From Akkermansiaceae bacterium (lineage in GTDB: Bacteria; Verrucomicrobiota; Verrucomicrobiia; Verrucomicrobiales; Akkermansiaceae): DNA of 34,123 nt. Below, piece after piece: positions 23,801-31,012 of the stretch. The stretch spans positions 1 to 34,123 of the forward strand of contig JAIPKB010000037.1 of the NCBI GenBank assembly GCA_021733795.1, in the 5' to 3' direction. Position numbers and translations under genes: made by a program. The first letter of the stretch is position 1; every line of letters begins with the position of its first letter. The notes beneath the pieces are model-generated. The model was not told the origin of the DNA, made no database searches, and saw nothing but the letters and a program-made list of their open reading frames with translations.

Positions 23801-24534
23801 GCGGAACTGTCGGCTTCCTGGGAGACCATCAGGCGGAACCAGCCGCCGTCATCCGGCTGGGCGGGATCGGGAGTGCGTCCCTCGAACGCGTCTGGAGTGG
23901 CGATGTTCGCTTTCACCCCCAAGTCGCCCACCCACCAGGCGAAATGACCGGTCTGGCCGGCATCCGCATGGACTGCCACCCGCGGGGCGTAAACCTCGGC
24001 GGCCGCACCTTCGGAGGTCGAACTGCCGGGGCCGACCAGGCGGACCTCCTCGTCGGTGGGTTTCAGGCGCGGTTGGACGGGGGGCCGGGTTTCGGTGCCG
24101 CTCACCAGCCAGCCGAGCACCTGCTTTTCGCGGTCGGTGCTGGCATTGCGGGTGTCTTTCAGGCCGCCGGTGGCGTCGTCCCGGACGAAGAGCGGCCCGC
24201 CATCGGCGGCGCGGGTGCTCCAAACTCCGGTCCAGTGCGGGTTGGGAATCGCGTCGGGGGTGCCCAGTTGGGAGGCGGGTGCGGTGGCGCGGGTGTCCGG
24301 ACCGGCCAACCGCTGTAGCTCGCCGATCGCCAGCATCATCGCCAGCCGGGCATTGGCCCGGGCGCGGGCGTCGTGGGAGAGTTCGCCGCTGGTGCGCAGG
24401 GAAACGGCCGCAAGGCTGAGGAGTCCCACCGCCAGCAGCGTCAGCAGCACCATCAGCGACAGCACCACCACCAGCGCGAACCCCCGCGCCGGGTAATCTC
24501 TGAAAAATGGGTTGCGATGAAGAAAAGGCTGCAT
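20836..24534 (-). CDS. Verru_Chthon cassette protein A-like, prepilin-type N-terminus
   Basis: From ATG 24534 the product has 1232 residues. Residues 17-45 read RGFALVVVLSLMVLLTLLAVG and onward, a type IV prepilin-like cleavage site (G/F) followed by a hydrophobic helix; RANARLAMMLAIGELQRLAGPD follows. The remainder is a huge secreted body with recurring motifs such as YPRFVLWNPYNVSLTLDRS, typical of the Verru_Chthon cassette A family of Verrucomicrobia. These proteins occur in cassettes with B, C and D pseudopilin-like proteins, but no such partners are here, so this is an orphan A gene. A role in a pseudopilus-like export or surface structure is inferred from the N-terminus. It is divergent from hisG. 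The longer frame to 24699 adds an implausible N-terminus. Confidence 0.85.
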   Translation of the reverse strand: MQPFLHRNPFFRDYPARGFALVVVLSLMVLLTLLAVGLLSLAAVSLRTSGELSHDARARANARLAMMLAIGELQRLAGPDTRATAPASQLGTPDAIPNPHWTGVWSTRAADGGPLFVRDDATGGLKDTRNASTDREKQVLGWLVSGTETRPPVQPRLKPTDEEVRLVGPGSSTSEGAAAEVYAPRVAVHADAGQTGHFAWWVGDLGVKANIATPDAFEGRTPDPAQPDDGGWFRLMVSQEADSSALTGPEPIDSGTKSRLISENTPSLLKSPVNTPASRFFHDFTTQSEGLLTDMAHGGLKRDLTAYFNSNGTIEDLHDVPGLSDDDNLVGPANAAAAARDGLQWDDTRHRFTSPKFGLLRRWATLNAPFGNDSLAALPPKIEPSPRTRDSNDLALANLKPASIAAADTPGLAPVLVEGSLFYNMSYHRATPRRGQSQPAHPYQVRLHVYPRFVLWNPYNVSLTLDRSIGMIQGNGRHEMWTDGYMMIGSSRVGVTAQWIWFEGGRSTDFSSADGILNSKGYTDPYMGCWYFSIPRTTFGPGECLVFSADQSAEYTRPPFATSNNYALEDNTLSCTKPPHPSRSYYTSDSEIDGGIDWVPTYYWFAPTQAWGPNAIRNQGDDCRVVLKHLGTDSNITFEKFDALPQIALLSASLQFGGGREPRIAWSKNEKMVVEETGSTNVASQPLKIPPNVRTRDGVRLRWFDEHQSNLLGSGELKGTAHFEDALLANWNPRAAYVTRSPFENIAGNLPASGALGGPWFFGAYTRDLYDTAVSWGDQTPVPRDGRYHGNPFGPPQENGGRSIVLFDLPRKGCGVLSLGQFQHAKLSEFIWHPSYAVGNSLADPRLVSGPLSGLDRTAPLYAGTSETRNGGFDSAAIGWSSDSQRSANRESWATQGRAIYQDYPDTDNLVYDLSFELNQTLWDSYFLSTGDQAAKQDFLSDPTHPRLPNGRLRPAPVTGASASIADLTDFQRAARVLAVDGAFNVNSTSVVAWKAILGATRRLSQDGKSAAFPRVLSPPGGAWTSGSSTDSDEAWTGLRTLTADELDRLAIAIVAEVRKRGPFLSLADFVNRRLANDDTGRMGALEAAIHAAGLNNPFQSAFPLDNTKSLPNYRHPDNISDATRFEQTLKPDCKVWGIPGYLTQADLLQVLGPMLTARSDTFVIRTYGDSTDAAGKVQARAWCEAIVQRCPQPIIPDESGLNPLQSDQTPDFGRRFIVKSFRWLRGEEIGS

Positions 24535-24560
24535 GGCACCGGGGCACTGGTAAATACATC

Positions 24561-24599
24561 GTGATTCTCCGTTTTGCGAAGATTTTTTCGGAAAATCAC
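24561..24599. promoter_or_regulatory. Inverted repeat between the Verru_Chthon A gene and hisG
   Basis: GTGATTCTCCG (24561-24571) and CGGAAAATCAC (24589-24599) are inverted copies with 10 of 11 matches, separated by 17 nt. It occupies the divergent promoter region and could be an operator or a 5'-leader hairpin of the minus-strand gene. No regulator is identified. Confidence 0.4.
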
Positions 24600-24661
24600 G
24601 CGTTTTTTTGAAAACATGGCTTGATTCCGGCGGCTGGATGGGGGAGAAGTCCCGCCCCGCA

Positions 24662-25543
24662 ATGGATTCTTCACAGACACTACGTTTTGCCATCCCCAAA
24701 GGCAGCCTTCAGGAACCGACCATCGAGCTACTGGCCAAGGCTGGCTATGAGATCTATGTGTCGTCGCGCGGACTGCGGCCCGGTTCGAACGATCCGGAGC
24801 TGGACCTCTACCTGATCCGCGCCCAGGAGATCGGGCGTTATCTCGGCCAGGGGTTCATCGATTGCGGGATCACCGGCTACGATTGGGCGTACGAAAACGG
24901 AGTGGATCTGGTGGATCTCGCCGAACTCCCGTATTCCCGCGCCACCACCCGCCCGACCCGCTGGGTGCTGGTGGTTCCGGAAAACTCGCCGATCCAGAAA
25001 CCCGAGGACCTTGAGGGCAAGCGCATCGCCACCGAAGGCGTGGGCATCACCGAACGCTACCTCAAGGAGCGCGGAATCAAGGCCGAAGTCGAGTTTTCCT
25101 GGGGCGCCACCGAGGTCAAGGTGCCGGATCTGGTCGATGCCATCGTCGATGTCACCGAAACCGGGTCCTCGATCAAAGCCAACCGGCTCCGGATCGTCGA
25201 TACCCTGCTGACCTCTTTTCCGCATTTCTACGCGAGCCCCCAAGCGGCGGCCGATCCATGGAAACGCGAGAAAATGGATCGGATTGCGCTGTTGCTCAAG
25301 GCGGCGCTGGGAGCCCGCGGCAAAGTGGGCCTCAAAATGAATCTCCCCAAGGACCGGCTCGCGGAATTGCTCGACAAGCTGCCGTCACTGCGCCGCCCCA
25401 CCATTTCCAATCTTTCCGAAGAAGGCTGGGTCGCCGTGGAAACTGTGATTGACGAAATCGTCGTCCGTGACATCATCCCCGACCTCAAGCGTCTCGGTGC
25501 CGAGGGCATCATCGAATACCCGCTCAACAAACTGGTTCCCTGA
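24662..25543 (+). CDS. hisG: ATP phosphoribosyltransferase, long form
   Basis: The 293-residue length and the extra C-terminal domain (ETVIDEIVVRDIIPDLKRLGAEGIIEYPLNKLVP) mark the HisG long form, which carries its own regulatory domain and needs no HisZ. LRFAIPKGSLQEPTIELLAKAGY, DCGITGYDWAYENGVD, and the PRPP loop VDVTETGSSIKANRLRIVD are present. It performs the first step of histidine synthesis, joining PRPP and ATP, and is normally inhibited by histidine. ATG 24662 is chosen since MDSSQTLRFAIPKG begins just before the family start; an upstream ATG at 24638 is possible. No other his gene is in the window. The bS22-like gene follows after 43 nt. Confidence 0.95.
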   Translation: MDSSQTLRFAIPKGSLQEPTIELLAKAGYEIYVSSRGLRPGSNDPELDLYLIRAQEIGRYLGQGFIDCGITGYDWAYENGVDLVDLAELPYSRATTRPTRWVLVVPENSPIQKPEDLEGKRIATEGVGITERYLKERGIKAEVEFSWGATEVKVPDLVDAIVDVTETGSSIKANRLRIVDTLLTSFPHFYASPQAAADPWKREKMDRIALLLKAALGARGKVGLKMNLPKDRLAELLDKLPSLRRPTISNLSEEGWVAVETVIDEIVVRDIIPDLKRLGAEGIIEYPLNKLVP

Positions 25544-25586
25544 ACCCGTCCCTTTCACCGCCAACCAACCGCCATTACTACCAACC

Positions 25587-25691
25587 ATGGGCTCCATCAA
25601 AAAACGTCGTAAAACGAAGATCAACAAGCACAAGCGCAAGAAGCGCATGAAGCAGAACCGCCACAAGAAGCGTCTCCGCTACAAGTCCTAG
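25587..25691 (+). CDS. AURKAIP1/COX24-domain small basic protein (bS22-like)
   Basis: This 34-residue protein (MGSIKKRRKTKINKHKRKKR, continuing MKQNRHKKRLRYKS) is almost entirely Lys and Arg and matches the AURKAIP1/COX24 domain, the family of mitochondrial mS38 and the mycobacterial bS22 ribosomal peptide. The expected role is binding 16S rRNA in the small subunit. It starts at ATG 25587 after a C/A-rich leader with no Shine-Dalgarno sequence. It follows hisG by 43 nt and may share its transcript. Confidence 0.85.
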   Translation: MGSIKKRRKTKINKHKRKKRMKQNRHKKRLRYKS

Positions 25692-25850
25692 CCCGTTCCG
25701 GCCGGGATCCGGGGCTCTGGTTCCGGGCGGTTCGTTCTGTTCGAACAACCGCTCGGTAGATCACCGCTTCAGGCAACCGCAGACTTCCACCAAGGCCCGC
25801 CATCGGCGTGGCTTTGGTGTTTGTGTGTTCCGGAGCGCCGGCGAGTCAAG

Positions 25851-26018
25851 GGGGGTGGGCGTCCCGCCCTCCTCAAGGCATGTGGGCGTCCCGGCCACAT
25901 TGCGCATGACCAGCAAAAGAACGGCGAGCATGCCGCCCTTTGGCTCGCCAGCCAGCGTTTCGCGGCGCACCCGCTGTTCACCGACCCAACTTTCGCATCC
26001 ACGACAGGAATGTCGTGG
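25851..26018. repeat. Cluster of short palindromes in the hisG-nitroreductase gap
   Basis: At least four hairpins are strung together: GGGCG-TCC-CGCCC at 25857-25869; ATGTGGGCG-TCC-CGGCCACAT at 25880-25900 with one mismatch; GGCGAGC/GCTCGCC at 25923-25949; and CCACGACA-GGAA-TGTCGTGG at 25999-26018. The first, second and fourth share TCC or TTCC loops (read on one or other strand). The surrounding 25692-26190 has no recognised gene; open frames crossing it are not protein-like. Confidence 0.7.
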
Positions 26019-26190
26019 CTCCTTATGCCAGGTGGCTCACCGCCCGCTTCTCCCATGCCTTGCCACGGTCGCGGATGTGCTCGTGGCGTGACCGCGGCAT
26101 TATTGGCGGCTTTTTGGCGACAGGGCCGCCGGTGAGAATTTCCCAAATCCGGGTTGCGGAATCCGGCTCGCGGGTTAGGTTCCGCGTCCG

Positions 26191-26838
26191 ATGACCTCAA
26201 TTACGACCTCCGACCTGTTGGGCGCCCTGAACTGGCGCTATGCCACCAAGAGCTTCGACGCCTCCAAGAAACTACCGCCCGAGACGCTGGATGCGTTGCT
26301 GGAATCCCTGGCACTTTCACCTTCCTCGTTCGGCCTGCAGCCGTGGAAATTCCTGGTGGTGGAGGATCCCGCGCTGCGGGCGAAACTGCGCGCGGAATCC
26401 TGGAACCAAACGCAGGTGACCGACGCCTCACAACTGATCGTATTCACCGCCCGGGTAACGCTGGACGCTGCGGACATCAACGAACACCTCGCCAAAACCG
26501 CCGCCGTCCGCGGCATCGAGTTTTCAGCCCTGGATCCGCTGCGGCAGATGATGACGGGCTTCATCGCCGGGAAAAGCGACGATGAGTTGTTTGTCTGGAA
26601 CAGCCGGCAGGTTTACATCGCGCTGGGCCAGTTGATGACCTCCGCTGCCTTGTTAGGCGTGGATTCCTGTCCGATGGAGGGGCTTTCTCCGGCCGCCTAC
26701 GATGAGATCCTCGGCCTGGCGGGCAGCGGTTACCGGACGGTTTGCGCCTGCGTGCTGGGCTATCGGGCGGACGATGACAAATACGCGGCCACCCCCAAGG
26801 TCCGCTACCCGCGCGAGCGGGTGGTGGCGGTCCGGTGA
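26191..26838 (+). CDS. NfsB-like nitroreductase family oxidoreductase
   Basis: The 215-residue protein has the classic N-terminal RYATKSFDASKKLP (residues 16-29), LALSPSSFGLQPWKFLVVEDP (40-60), the middle IALGQLMTSAALLGVDSCPMEG (146-167, FMN phosphate and flavin contacts) and the C-terminal VCACVLGYRADDDKYAATPKVRYPRE. This is the NfsB/FRase I group: FMN-dependent reductases using NAD(P)H with nitroaromatics and quinones as test substrates; the natural substrate is unknown. ATG 26191 fits the family start. It stands alone, convergent with the moxR gene whose stop lies 3 bp away. Confidence 0.9.
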   Translation: MTSITTSDLLGALNWRYATKSFDASKKLPPETLDALLESLALSPSSFGLQPWKFLVVEDPALRAKLRAESWNQTQVTDASQLIVFTARVTLDAADINEHLAKTAAVRGIEFSALDPLRQMMTGFIAGKSDDELFVWNSRQVYIALGQLMTSAALLGVDSCPMEGLSPAAYDEILGLAGSGYRTVCACVLGYRADDDKYAATPKVRYPRERVVAVR

Positions 26839-26841
26839 ACT

Positions 26842-27762
26842 TCAGACCACCGGCGTTTGCTCCAAGGCTGCACGGACAATCAGTGCCGGGTCCGCACCGT
26901 CGTTCGGCAGCACCCGGTGGCGCATGACGGCGGTGAAAACCGCCTGCACGTGATCCGGATAGACGGCCGGGGCGTCGTCGAGAAACGCGTGGGCGCGGGC
27001 TGCCTGAACGATGGCCAGCGCGGCACGGATCGACACCGCGTGCTCGGCCCCGGCGAGGCGGCGCAGGTATTGGCAGAGGCCCGTGACATACTCGGCGATC
27101 GCCGGTGACACCGGCAGCGCGGCGGCAGCGGCCTGCAATTCGAGAATCTCGGCCGGCGAGATCAGCGCGGAGCCGCCGTTGAGCACGGGAATCTCGTTGT
27201 TGGCATGGGCCAGCAGGATCCGGTTTTGGGTCGCCGGGTCCGGCAGGTTCATGGCGATCGATAGCAGAAAGCGGTCGAGTTGCGGCTCGGGCAGCGGAAA
27301 GGTGCCGGTGGCGTAGGTGTCGTTCTGGGTCGCGATCACCAGAAACGGCTGCGGCAGTTGGCGGGTCTCGCCGTCCAGGGTCACCTGCCCGTCATTCATG
27401 CTCTCTAACAGGGCGGATTGCACCCGCGGCGAAGTCCGGTTGATTTCATCCGCCAGTACGCAGTTGGCGAACACCGGCCCCGGAATGAATTGAAACGTGC
27501 CGCTGTCCATCCGGTAGAGCGAATACCCTAACAGATCGGACGGCAGCAGGTCCGGAGTGAATTGGATGCGTTTGAACACCCCGCCCATCGACGACGCCAG
27601 GGTGTGGCCCAAGGTGGTCTTGCCGATCCCCGGCGCACCCTCGATCAGCACATGCCCGCGCGCCAGTAGCGCGGTGAGCAGCAACGAGGCGGCGTCCTCT
27701 GAGCCCAACACGGTTTCGGTCAGGCGGGCATGCAGGCGTTTGAGACTTTCAGTATTGGCCAT
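26842..27762 (-). CDS. MoxR-family AAA+ ATPase
   Basis: The 306-residue protein has Walker A EGAPGIGKT (residues 41-49), Walker B CVLADEINR (101-109) and sensor-region PFLVIATQND, typical of the MoxR branch (helix-2 insert, AAA+ chaperone-like). MoxR ATPases assist assembly or activation of specific complexes, often with VWA-domain proteins and DUF58 proteins encoded next door. Those partners are not present in the window. It lies 4 nt after purN on the same strand (TAG then GAAA then ATG), so the two are probably cotranscribed. Confidence 0.93.
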   Translation of the reverse strand: MANTESLKRLHARLTETVLGSEDAASLLLTALLARGHVLIEGAPGIGKTTLGHTLASSMGGVFKRIQFTPDLLPSDLLGYSLYRMDSGTFQFIPGPVFANCVLADEINRTSPRVQSALLESMNDGQVTLDGETRQLPQPFLVIATQNDTYATGTFPLPEPQLDRFLLSIAMNLPDPATQNRILLAHANNEIPVLNGGSALISPAEILELQAAAAALPVSPAIAEYVTGLCQYLRRLAGAEHAVSIRAALAIVQAARAHAFLDDAPAVYPDHVQAVFTAVMRHRVLPNDGADPALIVRAALEQTPVV

Positions 27763-27766
27763 TTTC

Positions 27767-28360
27767 CTATTTCAGCGTTTCAGTTTTCAGCATTTCAGCG
27801 TTTACCCGTGCGATCGCCTCAGGGTAGAGCCGGTGTTCGAGCACCTGGATCCGGGCGTGCAGGGTGGCGGGAGTATCATCGGCGAGCACCGGCACCGCTT
27901 CCTGCACGATGATCGGTCCGGTGTCCATCCCCTCATCGACGAAATGCACGGTGCAGCCGGTTTCCGCGACCCCGGCAGCGAGCGCCTGGGTCCAGGCCTC
28001 CAGCCCCGGAAACGCGGGCAGCAGCGCCGGATGGATGTTGATGATCCGTCGCGGAAAAGCGTCCAGCAGCGGGCATTTCACCAGCCGCAGAAAACCGGCC
28101 AAGCACACCAGTTCCACCCCGGCCGCCTTGAGCCGGGCGGCGGTCGCCGCCTGCGCCTGCTCCGGGAATTTCGTTTTGAACCCGCCGCAATCGATCACCC
28201 CGGTCTCGATTCCCCGCTGCCGGGCTCGTTCGAGGATGAAGGCGTCCGGGTTGTCCGAGAGCACCAGCGCAATGCGTGCGTCGAGCGTGCCGGCGTCGAT
28301 CGCATCGAGGATCGCCTGCATGTTGGAGCCGGAGCCGGAACCGAGAATGCCTAACACCAT
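27767..28360 (-). CDS. purN: Phosphoribosylglycinamide formyltransferase
   Basis: From ATG 28360 the protein has 197 residues. GILGSGSGSNMQAILDAI (residues 4-21), AGFLRLV, IINIHPALLPAFPG with Asn108 and His110, and VHFVDEGMDTGPI with Asp146 reproduce the catalytic set of E. coli PurN (Asn106, His108, Asp144) with identical spacing. It adds a formyl group from 10-formyl-THF to GAR in purine synthesis. The C-terminus NAEMLKTETLK is encoded by a 35-bp dispersed repeat, so the native tail has probably been replaced or extended. The longer upstream frame is not family-like. moxR follows in the same transcript. Confidence 0.95.
   Translation of the reverse strand: MVLGILGSGSGSNMQAILDAIDAGTLDARIALVLSDNPDAFILERARQRGIETGVIDCGGFKTKFPEQAQAATAARLKAAGVELVCLAGFLRLVKCPLLDAFPRRIINIHPALLPAFPGLEAWTQALAAGVAETGCTVHFVDEGMDTGPIIVQEAVPVLADDTPATLHARIQVLEHRLYPEAIARVNAEMLKTETLK
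27770..27804. repeat. 35-bp dispersed repeat, copy 2 (end of purN)
   Basis: On the minus strand this is the same CTGAAA-rich element as 9135-9169, with 33 of 35 bases identical. It overlaps the last eleven codons and the stop of purN. Confidence 0.85.
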
Positions 28361-28778
28361 GCGCCGACTGTATGCCGGGGAGGCACCACTGCCAAGCCGG
28401 AAATTCCCTAATAAACCTGGTGATCCATCAAGGCGGCGAGGCATGGACCGACTTCAACACCTTCCTGCCAAAGGAGGCGTGCTCGCAAGGTGGCGCGCAA
28501 AGAACGCAAACGGAGCATAGCCGTCCCGGCTGTGTAGGAGAACGGGCTTCCAGCCTGTTCCAAGTCTCCCAAAGGTGGCGCGCTCTCGATGAGAGCGCAG
28601 GCCAAAGGGAAGCCAACGACGAGCCCAAGCCCGGCCTGTTGGTCACCTCTTGGGTGAGCCGCTGGCTCTCCTTTGGCTCCGGCCTCATCGAGGCCGGACT
28701 GCCCTTGCTGGCGCCGGACCGCTGACTTGCCCTGATTTCCCGCTTGGAACTTGGCTCCCGGTCCATTATCATCCCGCC
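28361..28778. other. Intergenic region before the M29 gene
   Basis: It carries the hairpin array (see 28516-28698) and a 12-base direct repeat AAGGTGGCGCGC at 28487-28498 and 28572-28583. Frames crossing it have no protein character. No promoter was clear. Confidence 0.5.
28516..28698. repeat. Array of six short perfect or near-perfect hairpins
   Basis: In order: CATAGCCG-TCC-CGGCTGTG (28516-28534, one wobble); GAACGGGCT-TCC-AGCCTGTTC (28540-28560, one wobble); GCGCTCTC-GAT-GAGAGCGC (28580-28598); TCACC/GGTGA (28643-28657); GAGCC-GCT-GGCTC (28656-28668); TCCGGCCTC-ATC-GAGGCCGGA (28678-28698). Stems are 5-9 bp and most loops have exactly three bases. Confidence 0.85.
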
Positions 28779-29879
28779 ATGCACGATCCACGCATCGACG
28801 CCCTCGCGCGTCAACTCGTCCGTTATTCCACCTATCTGAAAAAGGGTGAGAAAGTCCTCCTTGACCTCCACGATGTTCCCGACTCCATCGGCCTGGCGCT
28901 GATCCGCGAGGCGCGGGCCAAGGGTGCCATCCCCTTCCTCCGGCTCCACCAGGCCCGGCTCTCCCGCGAGCTGATGAAAGGGGCGGAGGACACCCAATAC
29001 TCCGTCATGGCCAAGCATCTGCTGGCGGAAATGAAGGACATGGACGCCTACATCGCCATCCGCGGCAGCCACAACATCACCGAAACCTCGGATGTCCCTG
29101 CGGAACAGATGGGACGGGTCATGAAACACCTCCGGCCGGTGCTCGACTACCGGGTCAAGAAGACCAAGTGGTGTGTCCTGCGTTGGCCGAGCGCCTCGAT
29201 GGCCCAACAAGCGGGGATGAGCACCGAGGCGTTCGAGGATTTCTATTTCAAAGTTTGCCTGCTCGACTACAAGGCACTGGTGCCCGCGATGAACGCGCTC
29301 AAGCGGCTGATGGACAAGACCGACCGCGTGGAAATCACCGGCCCCGGCACCCATCTGAAGTTCTCGATCAAGGACATTCCCGCCATCGCTTGCGGCGGCA
29401 ATTACAACATCCCCGACGGCGAGGTTTTCAGTGCCCCGGTCCGCGATTCGGTGGAAGGCCACATTTCCTACAACGCCCCCACCATCTATCAGGGAATCGG
29501 ATTCGATGGCATCCGCCTCGAGTTTGAAAAAGGGAAAATCGTCAAGGCGGAGGCCGGTGCCAAAACCAAGGCGCTCAACAAGATCCTCGACTCCGACCCG
29601 GGTGCCCGTTACGTCGGCGAGTTCGCGCTGGGCTTCAACAACGAGATTCGCGAGCCGATGCGCGACATCCTCTTCGATGAGAAGATCGGCGGTTCGTTCC
29701 ATTTCACTCCCGGCCAGGCCTACGAGGACGCCGACAACGGCAACAGCTCGCAGGTTCACTGGGACATGGTCAACATCCAGCGCAAGGACTACGGCGGCGG
29801 CGAAATCCGGTTCGACGGCAAGGTCATCCGCAAGGACGGCGTGTTCCTGCCCAAGGCCTTGCAGAAGCTCAACGGCTAG
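28779..29879 (+). CDS. M29-family aminopeptidase (AmpS/PepS type)
   Basis: The 366-residue protein has the M29 pattern: [15 protein letters not shown] with Glu215, VGEFALGFN with Glu281, [12 protein letters not shown] with His308, and QVHWDMV with His327 and Asp329, the metal ligands and general base known from the Thermus and Staphylococcus enzymes (the two Glu are 66 residues apart in both). The two metal ions let it remove N-terminal residues from peptides. N-terminal residues 1-110 form the usual alpha/beta domain. ATG 28779 fits. It stands alone in the plus direction and is preceded by the hairpin array. Confidence 0.92.
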   Translation: MHDPRIDALARQLVRYSTYLKKGEKVLLDLHDVPDSIGLALIREARAKGAIPFLRLHQARLSRELMKGAEDTQYSVMAKHLLAEMKDMDAYIAIRGSHNITETSDVPAEQMGRVMKHLRPVLDYRVKKTKWCVLRWPSASMAQQAGMSTEAFEDFYFKVCLLDYKALVPAMNALKRLMDKTDRVEITGPGTHLKFSIKDIPAIACGGNYNIPDGEVFSAPVRDSVEGHISYNAPTIYQGIGFDGIRLEFEKGKIVKAEAGAKTKALNKILDSDPGARYVGEFALGFNNEIREPMRDILFDEKIGGSFHFTPGQAYEDADNGNSSQVHWDMVNIQRKDYGGGEIRFDGKVIRKDGVFLPKALQKLNG

Positions 29880-29931
29880 CCGGGCCCGGAGCCGGCTCGG
29901 CTGTATAAGGAGAGTGGACATTCCTGTCCAC
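29880..29931. repeat. Palindromes after the aminopeptidase gene
   Basis: CCGGGCCCGG (29880-29889) overlaps GAGCCGGCTC (29889-29898); then comes a hairpin GTGGACA-TTCC-TGTCCAC at 29914-29931. The segment 29899-29931 matches 28528-28560 in its leader (GGCTGT[GA]TA..GGAGA) and has the same TTCC-loop hairpin place. It may end the aminopeptidase transcript. Confidence 0.75.
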
Positions 29932-29972
29932 CCGCCAAAGCAACGGGAAAGAAGAAGCCGAGAGCAGCCTCT

Positions 29973-30596
29973 CTACTCCTTCTCCCGCCGCACCACCTCC
30001 AACAACGGGGAGGCCGCCAGATCGGACGGGGCCACCACCTTTTCATCGAGCCGCAGGTTTGCATTCGCCCCAAACCGGGCGCGGATGGTCTCCCTGACTT
30101 TCGGATGTTGCAAATTGTAATCGCGGACCCGGCGTGGCTCGCACAGTCTGACCCCGGCCTTCTCAAACACCTTCCAAACCAACTCGGAGCAATATAACTT
30201 GTCATCCCCCCACTCAAATCGCGCGTCGTAATCCCTCCCGATTTGCGCCGCCGCCCAAACCTTGGCCTTGGCACCGGCCTCCTGCGTCAACGGCACTTTC
30301 AGCCGCCGCACCGCGACCACCGCCGGCCGACGGGTTTGCATGAACGCCGCCACCGTCGTCACCCTCACCGGCTGCACCGCCTCCAGCACCATCAACCGGC
30401 CCTCGCGCATGAACACAATCCCGCAATGGGTGAAGCGGGAACCGGTGGCCGCCATGATCGCCTCACCCTGGCCGACGGGCGACCCGCTGAACACGATATC
30501 CCCCTCCCGCAACGCGTAGCCACCCGGCGGTTCGGCAGCCGCCAAACCGTTCACAAGGCAGAACCAACAACCCAGCCCCAAAAGCAATTGTTTCAT
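29973..30596 (-). CDS. YiiX-like permuted papain-fold cysteine hydrolase
   Basis: The 207-residue protein has an N-terminal signal (MKQLLLGLGCWFCLVNGLAA), then LREGDIVFSGSPVGQG, FTHCGIVF with His57, and LYCSELVWKVFEKAG with Cys136. This is the YiiX/YebB-like branch of the NlpC/P60 superfamily in which Cys and His are in permuted order. Such enzymes cut amide bonds in peptidoglycan peptides or lipids; the substrate is unknown. A Lys/Arg tail follows. It is exported to the periplasm and faces the aminopeptidase gene, with no operon partner. Confidence 0.85.
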   Translation of the reverse strand: MKQLLLGLGCWFCLVNGLAAAEPPGGYALREGDIVFSGSPVGQGEAIMAATGSRFTHCGIVFMREGRLMVLEAVQPVRVTTVAAFMQTRRPAVVAVRRLKVPLTQEAGAKAKVWAAAQIGRDYDARFEWGDDKLYCSELVWKVFEKAGVRLCEPRRVRDYNLQHPKVRETIRARFGANANLRLDEKVVAPSDLAASPLLEVVRREKE

Positions 30597-30649
30597 GTCT
30601 TCAAGCTACCCCCTCCAGGCCCCCGCGCAACCCAAAAAACCGCCGGAAA

Positions 30650-30900
30650 TCCAGGGGGCATGGCGGATTTTTGAAATTCGCAAAGCATTGATTTGCAGAG
30701 CAGAGAGTCTGTTTTCAGAATCGGAGGACGAGGGAATTGCGGAGTAATGAACCGCTGAAACGCTGAGGACCGCTGATTTTGCTGAAATCAATTACCCACA
30801 GCGGTCTCAGCGCAATCAGCGGTCAAATCTCACCGGTGCGGAACCAATCATCGATTGCTCATGTGTCTCGTGCAAAAATCCGCCATGTCCAGGGGGGGCT
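30650..30900. repeat. Repeat-rich intergenic region
   Basis: It includes CAAAAATCCGCCATG on both strands (minus about 30661-30675, plus about 30873-30887), the 39-bp match to 17338-17376 at 30686-30724, and an 18-bp inverted repeat with two mismatches at 30768-30785 and 30807-30824 (GACCGCTGATT/AATCAGCGGTC). No gene was recognised in 30597-31012. Confidence 0.65.
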
Positions 30901-31012
30901 TGGATCGGGAGCGAAAAGCGCTTTCTCATTCGCCGCTCCTGTTCACCTCAGGCCGCGGGGCCAGTCACGGCGCGGCAGGGCCGCCCCTACCCAAGACATG
31001 GTCGGCCGGCGG

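Noticed and set aside
28428..29921. Long minus-strand open frame opposite the M29 aminopeptidase (about 497 codons)
   Set aside because: The plus-strand gene has all metal ligands of the family; the antisense frame extends through the hairpin array, so it cannot be a real protein.
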